64,000 nt of DNA from Patiria miniata (Eukaryota > Echinodermata > Asteroidea > Valvatida > Asterinidae). Made by a program: the position numbers and the translations under genes. The stretch is from assembly GCF_015706575.1 (NCBI RefSeq), contig NW_024037058.1, forward strand, positions 14,219,547 to 14,283,546. Direction: 5' to 3'. This document shows positions 43,434 through 54,837 of the stretch, one piece after another. Position 1 is the stretch's first letter; each line of letters starts with the position of its first letter. The notes beneath the pieces were generated by a model. The model was not told where the DNA came from. It did not search any database and saw only the letters and a program-made list of their open reading frames with translations.

Positions 43434-44503
43434 GTTCATGTGCCAAAGCTGTTTGTCCACGGACAGCTTTATTGATTCCATCCGCTTGACTGAGTTCCAG
43501 AGCTTGATTTGAAGACAAACAAACTGGTGACTTGTATTCAAATTAGCATAATAACACTTTTCTTACGAATTTTTTTCACCAAGGTTGAGGCGCTATACTT
43601 CACTAAACCAGTTCAAATACGTTAAGTAAGTAGGTTAAAATTCCTGTCAAAAGTGATTTTCCTTCTTTGTGCACCACCCTGTAGGGCCAAATTTTGGTCG
43701 CATTTGTCCATTCTGTTATACCCAGCACAGGCCAAAGAGTTCAGGTAACATTAATTTTGTTGAACAAAAAAGTGCAGTATCTTTTCCGCTTTGTCTGATC
43801 TTAAAAAAAAAAGTTACTCCACTCTGTTCTGCTTCTAGTTCGGCCGCAGCATTGAGTGAAGGCTTAAATGCGACTCATTTCCACCGTGCCGGCAACCTCA
43901 ATAATTTATTCCAAACATCAAGTCCTAACAAAGATGTGGAATTGAAAAAAAGGGGTGAAAAAAAGGAATGGCTTTGGATCTAACGTAATCATCAGCAACT
44001 CTCTGAAAAATATTATTCTCTCACCTTTTTGCGGCGCGGCACGTGTTTCCCTTCTCGAGCTTACGATACGGATGAACGCACTTTTTGAAAGGAAGCTTAG
44101 AGCGCAGAGAAAACAAATCTGATAGACACCATTATAAACCCACGTGGCTGTGAGTCAAGTCAGAAAATTTAGAATTGTACAATAATAATATTGCGATTAC
44201 CTACTTGTAGATAACGGCTGATGTATGGTTTTCTCATTAATATTTTTTCGTCAGCAATTTGCCACGCCCACCCAACTTATACACAGAAGATACGTAGTAG
44301 CAAGCGCATGCGCTTGACGCAAGGAGAGAATTAATTTAGCAGCCATATCAAACATGGCGATCGGTCAAAATGCACTCTGATGTGTCTGTCGACAATCCCA
44401 AATTTAACAGGATACTGGTCATGACAGCGCGAAAATTTGGACCACGGAAGTAGTTGAAGGTGCTGAGTAGACTCTGAGGGTACTGTAGAATACTGCAGGG
44501 ACC
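43434..44503 (+). promoter_or_regulatory. Upstream and 5' untranslated region of CADPS (extent unknown)
   Basis: This ~1 kb precedes the CADPS start codon. GC content and CpG density rise from about 44030 towards the ATG, which fits a promoter and 5' UTR, but I could not define a TATA box or transcription start. No other gene was recognised. An upstream non-coding exon cannot be excluded. Confidence 0.4.
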
Positions 44504-45304
44504 ATGTTAGACCCGTCTTCGAGCGAAGAAGAGTCGGAAAATGACACATACGAGGATGAAACGGATGCGCTGTCCGTACCGAGCCAGGCCGGGCTACGAA
44601 CGAGCGCATCCAGCAATGACAGCCTGCAGACCAGCGGCGCTGTCCCCGGGGCTGGTGGTCATCGGGCCTCCGTGGTACGGCCAGCGAGTCCAAGTCCATC
44701 CTTGATCAGTGAAAAGGAGCGGGAGGAAACAGAGAGATTGCAGCGGGAAGAGGAAGAACACAAGAAGCGTCTGCAGCTGTACGTGTTTGTCATGCGATGT
44801 ATTGCCTACCCGTTCAACGCCAAGCAACCGACCGATATGGCCAGGCGACAGACCAAAGTTACTCGGCAGCAACTTACCACCATCAAGGAACGATTCCAGG
44901 CCTTCATCAATGGAGAAACTCAAATAGTAGCCGACGAGGCGTTTTGCAACGCCGTGCAAAACTATTTCCAGGTGTTCCTGAAGAGTGACCGGGTCTTGAA
45001 GATGGTGATGAGTGGTGGCTGTTCCTCCCATGACTTCCGGGAAGTGTTCAAGAACAATGTGGAGAAACGCGTCCGGAGTTTGCCTGAGATTGACGGCCTG
45101 AGTAAAGAGACTGTTCTCAGTTCTTGGATGGCCAAGTTTGATGCCATCTATCGAGGCGAGGAAGACCCACGCAAACAGCCACAGAGGTTATCGACAGCTG
45201 CTGCATCCGAGCTCATCCTGAGTAAGGAACAGTTGTATGAGATGTTCCAGAACATCCTGGGCATCAAGAAGTTTGAACATCAGCTGCTTTATAATGCATG
45301 CCAG
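44504..45304 (+). CDS. CADPS: CADPS/CAPS calcium-dependent secretion activator, first coding exon
   Basis: It encodes 267 residues in phase 0, from an ATG in the context ACCATGTTAGAC to CAG|GTGAGA (donor at 45305). The N-terminus [14 protein letters not shown] is followed by a low-complexity Ser/Gly/Ala region (residues ~20-65) and an E/R/K-rich helix (~67-90). The strongly conserved CAPS sequence starts at about residue 93: [61 protein letters not shown] and [21 protein letters not shown] proteins prime dense-core and synaptic vesicles for Ca2+-triggered fusion; C2, PH and MUN domains, not in this window, bind phosphoinositide and syntaxin. The frame continues 48 codons past the donor into the intron, but the protein match stops exactly at CQ, which fixes the splice site. 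Confidence 0.97.
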
Positions 45305-45756
45305 GTGAGATTGCAGATGCTGTGTGAGATAAGGTTTGCACTGTACCACGAGTACCTCATTACATGTTTTTTCCATCATCATTATTTCTTAAGAATGTTT
45401 TACCTGTTCCTCCCTGCTTCTCATGGCCTTGATATTGGTGATATACCCTAACGTGGCGCGGCCCCTAATGTGGCGCACTTTGATTTTTCGCCTGTAGACC
45501 CTAGCTAGAGCAAAAGTTTTAACATAAACTGTTCTAAACACTCCCGTTCATAAATCACAAGTTTATCCACCCGTCACAAAGTTATATAAATAATTTATGT
45601 CGGCTTGATTTTCCAATTTTATTTCGAAGTGCAGAGTGAACCCTTTGAATATAATGTCCCCCAAAAATGAGAAAATAATTTTCTGACAAACTTTTACTTG
45701 GGTGTGTAAGTAGGGGGAGGGAGCTTTTGATAGGCGCATAACTAGGGTGTTAAACA

Positions 45757-45777
45757 GGGGGGGGGGGGGGGGGGGGG
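45757..45777. repeat. Poly-G tract (21 G)
   Basis: A run of about 21 G follows TTAAACA. It is a candidate quadruplex-forming and slippage-prone site; the length may be approximate in the assembly. Confidence 0.9.
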
Positions 45778-45861
45778 TGTTGCAGCTGCATACATTTGTC
45801 CAGGGGGGGGTACTGAAGTCAAATGATTTTTTTTTTTAATTCAAGATTTAAGGGAAAGAAT

Positions 45862-46030
45862 GTTGCAACCTGACGCCACTTTTTTCTTCATATCATCGCA
45901 ATCAAGGTCATTCATCGCAAAAATAATCTTGGACTGAGAAACATTTTCAATTTTGTTAGGAAATACTTTAAAAAAAAATGGTTGACTCTCCATAGACTCT
46001 GTACACAACCGCTGAAGTGGCATCAGGTTA
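45862..46030. mobile_element. GTTGCAACCTGAC MITE, copy 2 (shortened)
   Basis: The left end GTTGCAACCTGACGCCACTT and the right end TGGCATCAGGTTA match the 6759-6990 element. Shared interior words include GGACTGAGAAACATTT, CTCCATAGACT and TGTACACAACCGCTGAA. About 60 bp of copy 1's interior is missing, and the last bases of the right end are degraded. Confidence 0.8.
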
Positions 46031-47165
46031 ATACATTCTTTTTTAGATTTTAAATTGATGGGGGGGGGGGGGGACTCAGACATCTGCACGTACCCCCGCC
46101 CCCTATAAACAGAGGCTGTCCAGCCAAAAAATGACTGCCACTCCATAAAGATATAGTATATGATGAATAAATTGTTGGCCTGTTAAAGTGAGCTGACGTG
46201 GGTTTAGGAGTTTGGATTTGCATGTGAGACCTTTGCTTGACAGTGAATTTCAAGGTACATGTGTATGTGTTGCTTTGTATACCATTTACTGATTTTGATA
46301 TTTCCCCTGCTCGTTACCCCTAGCTTTGGCATCTTCATCCAAAAGGAAAAATATGGTCAAACTTGTCAAAGGGTGTTTAGGCCATTTAAAATTATTTTTA
46401 GGTTTACATCACTCAGATTGAAAAAAATTTGGTCGGTAGGGAAATTTATATTTGATAAATTCTACTTTTCAACAGTCACACGGAAAATGGCACTTCGCTG
46501 AATCACTACAAACAAAAGCATTGAGACCTCGAAAAAAAATCATGAGAGCAGAAAAAAACATATGCAGAAAGACTCAACAGGTTTCCTTTAAATGAATCTC
46601 TTCATTTAAAATTTTGATAGTTTCGATCATTTCCAACGCTGTTTGCATCAGAAATCTTTACGTCCAAGTCTTTGAAATCTATTCGGGCATGATTCGGACA
46701 TGAACCACGCTGGCTCCTGCCCCTTTCATTATTGTTCTTGGCTCTTGCTGTTATCTAGCTATGTCTAGTGGTGGGAACCAGTGTCTGCATGACGCATGCA
46801 TTTTATGTACACCATGCGACAAAAAAATCTGGTTAATCATGATGAAAACGAAGTTGCCCAAATTTGTATTAAAAAAATACATTTTATTGGAGAAAATACA
46901 CACTTTAAAAAAAAATATAATATTAAAAAAAATTGGGACGGAAGTGAAAATCAGGGTGGGTGGTGATGAAAACCAAAAAATTCATTTTAAATGGTCTAAT
47001 GTAAATAAAAATTGCCTAAGATCACAATATCCTGAAGGGCTACGCAAAAGAAAAGTAGTTCAAATGAAAAGGATTTTAATGAGCACAAAGAAAGTTTAAG
47101 TGTATAATTTAAGTACAAACAATGGTCTGTGTCTGTTTGCGTCTTCCACTCTTGAAAAAGGGGAA

Positions 47166-47301
47166 GGGGGGGGGGGGGTCTGCTCGCCCGCAATGCGGGC
47201 ACCCCTCTGTCCACGAATGAAATGGGATGCTGGTACTTCCAACGTTGATGGTGTGTTTCTGTCGGACCCCCTCCACTCCATCCATTCCCCCCCCCCCCCC
47301 T
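47166..47301. repeat. Poly-G and poly-C pair in inverted arrangement
   Basis: A G13 run at 47166-47178 and a C14 run at 47287-47300 have matching flanks (AAGGGGAAGGGG versus CCCCTCCCCTAA). The two could pair as a long hairpin with a ~105-nt loop. Confidence 0.7.
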
Positions 47302-47701
47302 CCCCTAATTCCAAAGTAATTTCCTGCACAGGAAGAAACTGGATGAATACACGTCTCATGAAATTTACTTTGGTGATAGTGACTCTCTAAAGGCAAACTT
47401 TCTGTGAACACTTAACTATGGGCATGCCTGAAATACATTGTACATGTACATTTGTATGTATCTCGATGTGTCTGTGCTCCATGTTTGTTTGTTCCCCCCA
47501 TCATCCACATACATGTACTAGGGCGTAGTTTCATGTACCGGTAGATGCTGCATATATGGATAGCAACTCAAAAATGTGCCAAGGTGTAAAGTTCAACTTA
47601 ACAAGATCACCACTGCATCCTGCATCACTAGCTGAATAGCTTCCTATCTGCACAGAGCATACAAAGTGCCCCAGTTTTGCACAACAATCTCTGTATTGTT
47701 G

Positions 47702-48199
47702 TTAAAGCTATAGGCCCTAGTCCATCATTTGCAGCCATCCGAAAAAGTAACTGGCGTATTATTGTTGAAAAACATACTTGGTTGAAAGATAGTAAGTGGG
47801 CTAAACTCCCTGTGAAATTAATCTTTCTGGCAAGCTATCATTTTGAAGTAATCAACGAAAGAAGGTCTTTCCAACGGTGCGTCGTAAGACACACCGTAGG
47901 AAAATTTAAATTAGTAGTTTGTTTTGTTATTCGGTGCAGCACGCGCAAGCATTGGCAAGACGCAAAGGGGCGCGCGGTTGCTATAATTCGTCGGATCAGT
48001 GCGCGACATCGCGTATAGCTGCAATTCAAAACATGATTCAGCAACTTTTGATTTGAAATAGAGATCCTAGAATGCTGTTTTTCTCGGAATATGTTGCTGA
48101 AACTCAGCTGAAACTTCATCAGGTTTGTTATTCAGTATCCTTCATTAGATTTTGAACACTTTTTTTACACAAATTACAAATGATGGACTATATCTTTAA
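47702..48199. mobile_element. TTAA-flanked MITE family A, copy 1 (498 bp)
   Basis: The ends TTAAAGCTATAG...GTCCATCATTTGCAG and AAATGATGGACTATATCTTTAA are inverted. The interior has GAAAGAAGGTCTTTCCAACG, GGTGCGTCGTAAGACACACC and a GC-rich CACGCAAGCATTGGCAAGAC stretch, all shared with copy 2 at 51861-52390. TTAA at both ends fits piggyBac- or Kolobok-type targets. Confidence 0.9.
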
Positions 48200-48785
48200 A
48201 GGAACATACCGGTATTATCATCATTTCCCATTACTAGGGCGTAGTTAGATGCTGCATATCACATTCGGATACGTACTTGGATAGCAACTCAAAAATGTGC
48301 CAAAGTGTAAAGTTCAACTTTACAAAGATCACCACTGCATCCTGCATCACTAGTTGAATAGCTTCCTATCTGCACAGAGCATACAAAGTGCCCCAGTTTG
48401 GCACAACAATCTTATCTCTGTATTGTTGTTAAACACTGTAAACTGTGGATTTTCTTTTCTCCAACTTTTTTTTAAAGGAATATATTATCATCATTTACTC
48501 TTTCTGTATTTTTTTTCGTTTGAAGGAACACAATTTGCACAATTTCTTAAGTAGAGCACATGACAACTAACCTGTTGAATATCTAGCTCAGTGGATACTA
48601 CTTTGTAGAAAACACAGAAAACATACCGGCGCGATGTACACGATTTTTGGGATCTCGAATTAGGAGTTCGTCGCAACACCTTCAATTAATTGTTTTCTTC
48701 CGATCAAACCTTCTTCACTTTGAGAAAGGTTTTTCTAATTAAATCGGTAGATACTTGTACTTTGTACCAATGTTCCTACCTGCCT

Positions 48786-49840
48786 TTAAAGGGAATGTAC
48801 AACATTTGCTTTTGCTGAAATTTTCAGAAATAAATGGATTTGGCGGATTAATATGTTATAGAAAGTATTGTTAAAGGGAATATACATCATTTGCTTTTGC
48901 TGTAATTTTCAGAAATGGATGGAATTGGGGGGTTGGAAATATAAAGCAAATATAGTTACACTGACTTTTTGGAGGTTTTGGGTTCGAAAATGCTATAAAA
49001 ACCAAGAAAAACGATCATTTTCCTGTAGTCTGGTCCCCTGACTCCATATAAGAAGAAACAGAGCAGTTTACATACATTGGGGAATTGTAAGGTCAGGGAA
49101 CCAGTCTAGCTGGCTCGTACCCGTTCATAGGTTTGTAATCGATTGCAAACAAGTGCAATGGTCAATTGGGGCCAGTATTTGAAAAAAAAGCCAGTTGTTT
49201 CCAACGCTGATCGGCCGATCAGCGTTGGAAATTGATACAAAAATACCACTTTTCTTGAAAATGACAGTATACCAGGTGCCATAATTTTACAGGATGCTTT
49301 AGACTGTCATTTACCAACGTCCTATTAAGGTATTTCGCAAAAACTTGGTAGTTTTATTTTTCGATGTTTGCAAATGTTGTATATTCCCTTTAAACTGACT
49401 TAATTCACGTTTTGGGCTTGTAGATGCTGGAAAAACCAAGAAAACCAATCATGTTCTTGTAGTCTGGTTCCCTGACCCCACTTAAGATGAAACGGAGCAA
49501 TTAATACTCTTTGGGGAATTGTAAGGTCGAGAATAAGTCTAGCGCAGGCTTGCACCCCTTCACAGGTACAGTATGTAATCAATTGCAAAGAAAAGTCATA
49601 ATAACTTAATATGAAAAAGTAGGAACAGTTTTTGAAAAAAAGCCAGTTTTCTCCAACGCTGGTCGGCCGACCAGCGTTGGAAAAATACAGTTTTTCGTAA
49701 AAATGTCAGCACACCAGGAGCCACGATTTTAAAGGATGCTTTAGACTGTCATTCCCTAACAGTTCAGTAAGGTATACGTGATAATTTGAACATTTAGTTC
49801 TTTGATGTTTGCAAATGTTGTACCGGTATCTTCCCTTTAA
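48786..49840. mobile_element. TTAA-flanked MITE family B, copy 2, interrupted by copy 1
   Basis: The left part (48786-48874, TTAAAGGGAATGTACAACAT) and right part (49390-49840, ending TTCCCTTTAA) belong to one element. It is split at its internal word ATTG-TTAA-ACTGACTT by a full family-B copy. The undisturbed junction is visible in the inverted copy at 51.6-51.86 kb. The right part includes a 30-bp perfect palindrome centred at 49666/49667. Confidence 0.88.
48871..49393. mobile_element. TTAA-flanked MITE family B, copy 1 (523 bp), nested
   Basis: The ends TTAAAGGGAATATACATCAT and GCAAATGTTGTATATTCCCTTTAA are inverted repeats, with TTAA at each side as target duplication. The interior contains TAGTCTGGTCCCCTGACTCC, AGGTCAGGGAACCAGTCTAG and a 34-bp perfect palindrome centred at 49214/49215 (arm TTTCCAACGCTGATCGG). 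It is inserted in another copy of the same family. Confidence 0.92.
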
Positions 49841-50217
49841 TGTACATTGTACTTTGTACTGTACATAATTCTGTATATTATGTGTGCATTTTCCAGGTTA
49901 TAAAATGTACAAAATCAGGCAGAATGCTGATAGATCTTAGTGTGTGTGTGTGTTGTGCAAGCACAGGCATCTTTTTGAGTTATTTTTTTCAGTGTGTGCA
50001 TGTACATGTTGTACCATGGTAGTACAGACTACCAGCATTCTAACATAGTCAGCGGTGCAGTAATGTGATGGTTTCCAGCTATACATTTATGCTGGTCTTG
50101 TGGTTTCCATCAGGGTTGATAGATTTGAAATTGAAATCACTTATCCCATAATTTTGGACATGTACCGGTACTGTCTCTGCTATTTTCAAGGTTCACCTTG
50201 AAAAGTAGGGTTTTTTT

Positions 50218-50315
50218 AAGGTAGAGTACATGTAGATCATTTACAGCTATCCAAAAAGTAACCGATGAAATTATTGTTGAAAAGCATACTTGCTTTAAAG
50301 ATAGCAATGGCAATA
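50218..50315. mobile_element. Truncated family A MITE fragment
   Basis: TAGATCATTTACAGCTATCC, AAAAAGTAACCGATGAAATT and ATTATTGTTGAAAAGCATAC match the left ~100 bp of family A with many differences. The rest is missing. Confidence 0.7.
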
Positions 50316-50699
50316 GCTGCATACATATGGGTCATTCCACAAAGTTGAGGAACAGGCCATAATTTTCCGAGTTCTGATTATAAAACAGTTTGTTCTTTAT
50401 TATGGAATGGTTATTTCTCAAACAAATGTCATTTGACAACAGGGCTATAAGATAAGCTTTTAAATGATACCACCCTCGATGATATTCAAAAATAACTTTC
50501 ATACCCAAATTCTGTAAATGTTATGGCGTCCGGCATAAAAAATGAGGAAAAAGTGTGACAAGGAAACCTACAGTTCAAATGACTCATTTTGAAAAGACAA
50601 CAAGTGGACTGGAGTTGAGGTTTAACACAAATTATAGCGAGAAGATGTTCCCTTTCTATTGAAAAAATTTAATATCAGATGTTAAAATTTGTTGCCAAA

Positions 50700-51362
50700 A
50701 TGCACAATTTAAGATTGGGTTGTGGATGTAACATATGGTGTCCCTTGTTCCATATTATGTTACATCCACAACTGGCTTGTGCAAAGTTTTCTTTTTGCAG
50801 CAATTTAGGTTGGATTAACGATTGAACTGGTACACAGTATGTAAGTTGTAAAATAATGTACAATCACTGATTGTAGTCTATGCAAATAAATGTTTTGGCC
50901 AAATATGAAGAAAATCTTATGCCTGTGGGCACATGATATGGTTTCCCTGTTACATGTACATCCACAACCAGTTGACATGGTCATGCCTAAAATAAGTATG
51001 AAAATAATGACCTGCAATCTGCAATTGCCCTTGAAACAGATATTTGGGGACAACATTTCTAAACACAAACAACATTTAGTTGCATTCATATCAAGGTGAA
51101 GAATACCGCATTGTGATGTTGTGGTGTCCGACACAATGTTACATCCACAACCATTAGAGCTATTTTTTGTGGTTGTTGGAAATATCAATTTTAGCAGTCT
51201 TTAAAAGTATGTAAGTATGGATATTATTAAATGAAGCTATTTGATGATAAAATTAAGTTTGGTGTGAATTTGAAGCATTTCTAAGTATTAATTATGAACA
51301 AAGCAAGGTTTGGATGTAACAGGACGTGGTTTCCGGCACTAACATCCACAACTTCTCCTTGG
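50700..51362. repeat. Repeated TTACATCCACAACC motif, both orientations
   Basis: TGTTACATCCACAAC or its inverse occurs near 50709 (inverse), 50758, 50955, 51138, 51310 (inverse) and 51345. The first and last pairs form hairpins (GGTTGTGGATGTAACA ... TGTTACATCCACAAC) around a GTGTCC/GTTTCC core. Spacing of ~190 bp between the central copies suggests a degenerate tandem repeat. Confidence 0.6.
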
Positions 51363-51564
51363 ATAGTCATTACATGTATTGTGTACAAATTTACCAACTT
51401 TCCAAAATCATGTGACTTAAATTTGAATGAATTGTTAAACCACAATGTATGGGCTATCAAAAAAATGCATAAACAAAACTTGTACAAGCAATTTGAAAAT
51501 TTGACCCCAATAACGTCACACTTTGTCTCTCTGGCTTTTGTTCAAAAATTGCTCCTACTTTTTA

Positions 51565-51864
51565 ATATTTACTTGTTCCGCATTTTCTTTGCAATTGATT
51601 ACACACCTGTGAAGGGGTACAAGCCTGCTAGACTGATTCTCTGACCTTACAATTCCCGAAGTCTATTAATTGCTCTGTTTCATCTTAAGTGGGGTCAGGG
51701 ACCAGACTACAAGAACAAGGTAGGTTTTCTTGGTTTTTCCAGCATCTACAAGCCCAAAACTTGAAACAAGTCAGTTTAACAATATTTGCTTTAACATACT
51801 AATCCTCCAAATCCATTTGTTTCTGAAAATTGCAGCAAAAGCAAATGTTGTACATTCCCTTTAA
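51565..51864. mobile_element. Family B MITE, copy 3, inverted and truncated
   Basis: This is the reverse complement of the left half of family B. From the right it reads the terminal TTAAAGGGAATGTACAACAT (inverse), then the intact TTTAACA junction, then TAGTCTGGTCCCTGACCCCA (inverse), and GTAATCAATTGCAAAG (inverse). It lacks the central palindrome and other end. Its TTAA end is shared with the adjacent family A copy. Confidence 0.85.
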
Positions 51865-52390
51865 AGCTATAGTCCATCATTTGCAGCCATCCGAAAAGTA
51901 ACTGGCGTAATTATTGTTGAAAAACAAACATGGTTGAAAGATAGTAAGGGAAGTAAACTCCCTGTGAAATCATTCTTTCTGGGGAGCTGTCATTTTGAAG
52001 TAATCAACGAAAGAAGGCCTTTCCAACGGTGCGTCTTAAGACGCACCGTAGGAAAATTTAAATTAGTAGTTCGTTTTGTTATTCGGCGAAGCGCACGCAA
52101 GCATTGGCACGACGCACACGCGCGCGCGGTTGCTATAATTCGTCAGATCAGTGCGCGACGTCGCGCATAGCTGCAATTCAAAACAATTCAAAACAATTCA
52201 AAACATGATTCAGTAAATTTTGATTTGAAATTGAGATCCTAGAATGCTGTTTTTCTCGGAATATACAGCTGAAGCTGAGCTGAAACTTCATCAGGTTAGT
52301 TGATTCAGTATCCTTCATTAGATTTTGAACACTTTTGTTGCTTCAAACAAACAAAATGCACAAATTACAAATGATGGACTATATCTTTAA
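51861..52390. mobile_element. TTAA-flanked MITE family A, copy 2 (530 bp)
   Basis: The ends TTAAAGCTATAGTCCATCAT and ATGATGGACTATATCTTTAA are inverted. It is close to copy 1 over its whole length, with a small tandem of AATTCAAAAC (three times) and a TTGCTTCAAACAAACAAAA insertion near the right end. It begins at the terminal TTAA of the family B copy. Confidence 0.92.
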
Positions 52391-54160
52391 AGCAGTGCCA
52401 TACAGGCCCAGCATCCCATACCTATCACATGTACATGTACATGTACCACAGATATTGCAATATCGAATGTGTGTGTGTAAATTAATTGAGTTGGCCCACT
52501 AACACGCTCATCTCACCGCTGGCTGGTTGAAATGTCAGAGTGTGTCCCGCCTCAGAATGACCATTCATGTGGAAATTGGGAGCGGGCCGGACGTAAACCA
52601 CGGTCATTTATGTACACATACTTATGGATTTTGAAACAGTGAAAGTACCGTAGTTGGGACAAAGAAAGCAATTACGAGATTGGCAGGATCTGTAATTAAC
52701 TGGCTACTGCAATGATGTTTGTATACATTTACTTGTATTCTTTCTGTACTGGTCAATATAGCTTTAAATACATTGTATCTGCTGCAATTTCCTGAAAATT
52801 ATCTTGAAACAAAGTGTAAAGCCTTTAGGTATGTATGCATACCGTTATGTGTGTACGTCTTTACTGTTAAACTATATATTTAGCTCCAAAATACGACATT
52901 GTAGGTTTTAAAAAGATTACTAATTTTACTCTTTTTGGCTGTGAAAAAAAAATTCCATCTTATTTGGAACTACCGGTACATGTAACGTGTGTGTAATATT
53001 CAAAGTACATGTACAGTGTACATGTTGTATAGTACCCCTACCCAAAATTTAAAAAATACATTACAAAAACATTTACATTGAATAAAAATATCTTGAATAA
53101 TTTGTAATCTGATTTACACATTGGACTGATCTATAAATTAGGTAAAAAAATAATATAGCCTACACAAATAATATTATCTCTTCATGAAATAATTGTTACA
53201 ATTTAAATGTGTCTTCCACATACATGAACACTATTAAAACTACATGTCGTATAATGTTTATTTTTTGTTGTTTGTGGAATGTACTTTCTGTGATGTACAT
53301 GTACAGGTAGGAAGAGGGCCGATCTACCGGTATGTGAGCATTGTACCTTTATTGATGTTCTGAAATTTTCTTTGACAAAATAACCTCAAGGTTTTATCTC
53401 CACCACTTTGCCTCATCTTCATAATCCTGCCTGGTTGCTAGGAACCCTCATCCATCCGTCGGATTAGCCTTGGTATGAAACGCTGCAGTTTATCATATCA
53501 AGTCACTGGACTTCATGCAGGCGTTATGGGAACAAGGACGTATGAATACAAACACGGGAGGCAGCACGTCAGAGCTGTAATGCCTCACATGGACATCCGT
53601 TTTAAAAAGGACTTTACATGAGTTTAAAAACCTGTAGTCCAAACTCAGTTTCATGTAAACTTAGTCACTACCGGTATTTGTTATCAGCAACAGCTGACAG
53701 GTACCTGTATTAAAATTGACAGATTTACAGATTTATGAGTATTAAGTGTCTGATGTCTGAAGAAAAAAAAAATGCAAATTATTACATTTTTTAAAGTTTA
53801 CACATGTGTGCACGTACCTACATGTACTTGGTGTAAAAAAAAAGTAACTCTCGAACTATTTGAAGATATGTACGGTACATTGTATTGTTAAGAAAATCAA
53901 TGTACCGGTACATTATTATTATTAAATTATTACAAAACATTTGTTGACTGCTGTGATATGGGATATATGCCGTTTATAATCCCCTCGGGGCACATACAAT
54001 GTAGCATCCTCTGCCTCGCCTCGGGTGCTTTGTGCCCCTCATGTGTTAAAAACACCCTACAACATATGTACATGTACATCCAACATCTCAGTCAACAATT
54101 GTTAAATGTTGATATTCTGTAGTGTGCTACCAATTGATACAAATTATTTATACGTTTACA

Positions 54161-54837
54161 CAGGGTGAGTCAAAAAAAGCAGAACCCAAATCTCAAAAAA
54201 TATATTTCCTATTTAAAAAAATATGTACACGTAGCACCAAAAATAATAATGACTGGAAAGCCAATTTCATAAGCTACCGGTACTTTCAGATGAAAAATTA
54301 TTGAAATTGCTCAATCCGTTCAAAGAATATCACCATTTAAACACAATGACCCTAAAACCTGTCTCGTCCAAAAAAACAATTTATTGTGTGTTTTGACTGT
54401 TTGAAACAACAAAGAAAATGACACAGAATACTTCTTTCAACAACTGTCATAACAATATCTGAATTTTGAACAACCCTTGTTAATAGGCAAACTACATGTA
54501 CCTATGATTTATAAAATCAATTTTTTTTAAAGATGGGCCTTCAAAAGGACTTGTTAAATATTTTTAACCTATAGGCTGAGATTTAATTGCGGGTGATGTT
54601 TGAAGACAATTGCGACAACGATTCTCGAAATTGCATATTTTTGGACGAGACAGGTTTTAGGGTCATTGTGTTTAAATGGTGATTTTTTTTGAACGGATTG
54701 ACATATTTCAGTAATTTTTTCATCAAAAAGTAGCTTATGAAATTGGCTTTCAAGTCAGTATTATTTTGCGTGCTATATATTTTTTAAATATGAAATATAA
54801 TTTTTGGGGTTTGGGTTCTGCTTTTTGACTCAGCCTG
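54161..54837. mobile_element. 677-bp MITE with CAGGGTGAGTCAAAAAGCAG ends
   Basis: The left arm (54161-54380) and right arm (54640-54837) are inverted copies over about 200 bp. Both carry GAGTCAAAAA(AA)GCAGAACCCAAA at the end and CCCTAAAACCTGTCTCGTCC further in. The ends and TA next to them resemble Tc1/mariner-type MITEs. The centre is unique and non-coding. Confidence 0.88.

Noticed and set aside
45305..45451. Extension of the CADPS exon to the stop at 45451
   Set aside because: CAPS similarity stops at CQ, where a GTGAGA donor lies, and exon 2 at 61537 continues the protein in phase.
49938..49956. GT microsatellite as a regulatory Z-DNA site
   Set aside because: Short simple repeat of a kind scattered all over the intron; nothing specific supports a function.
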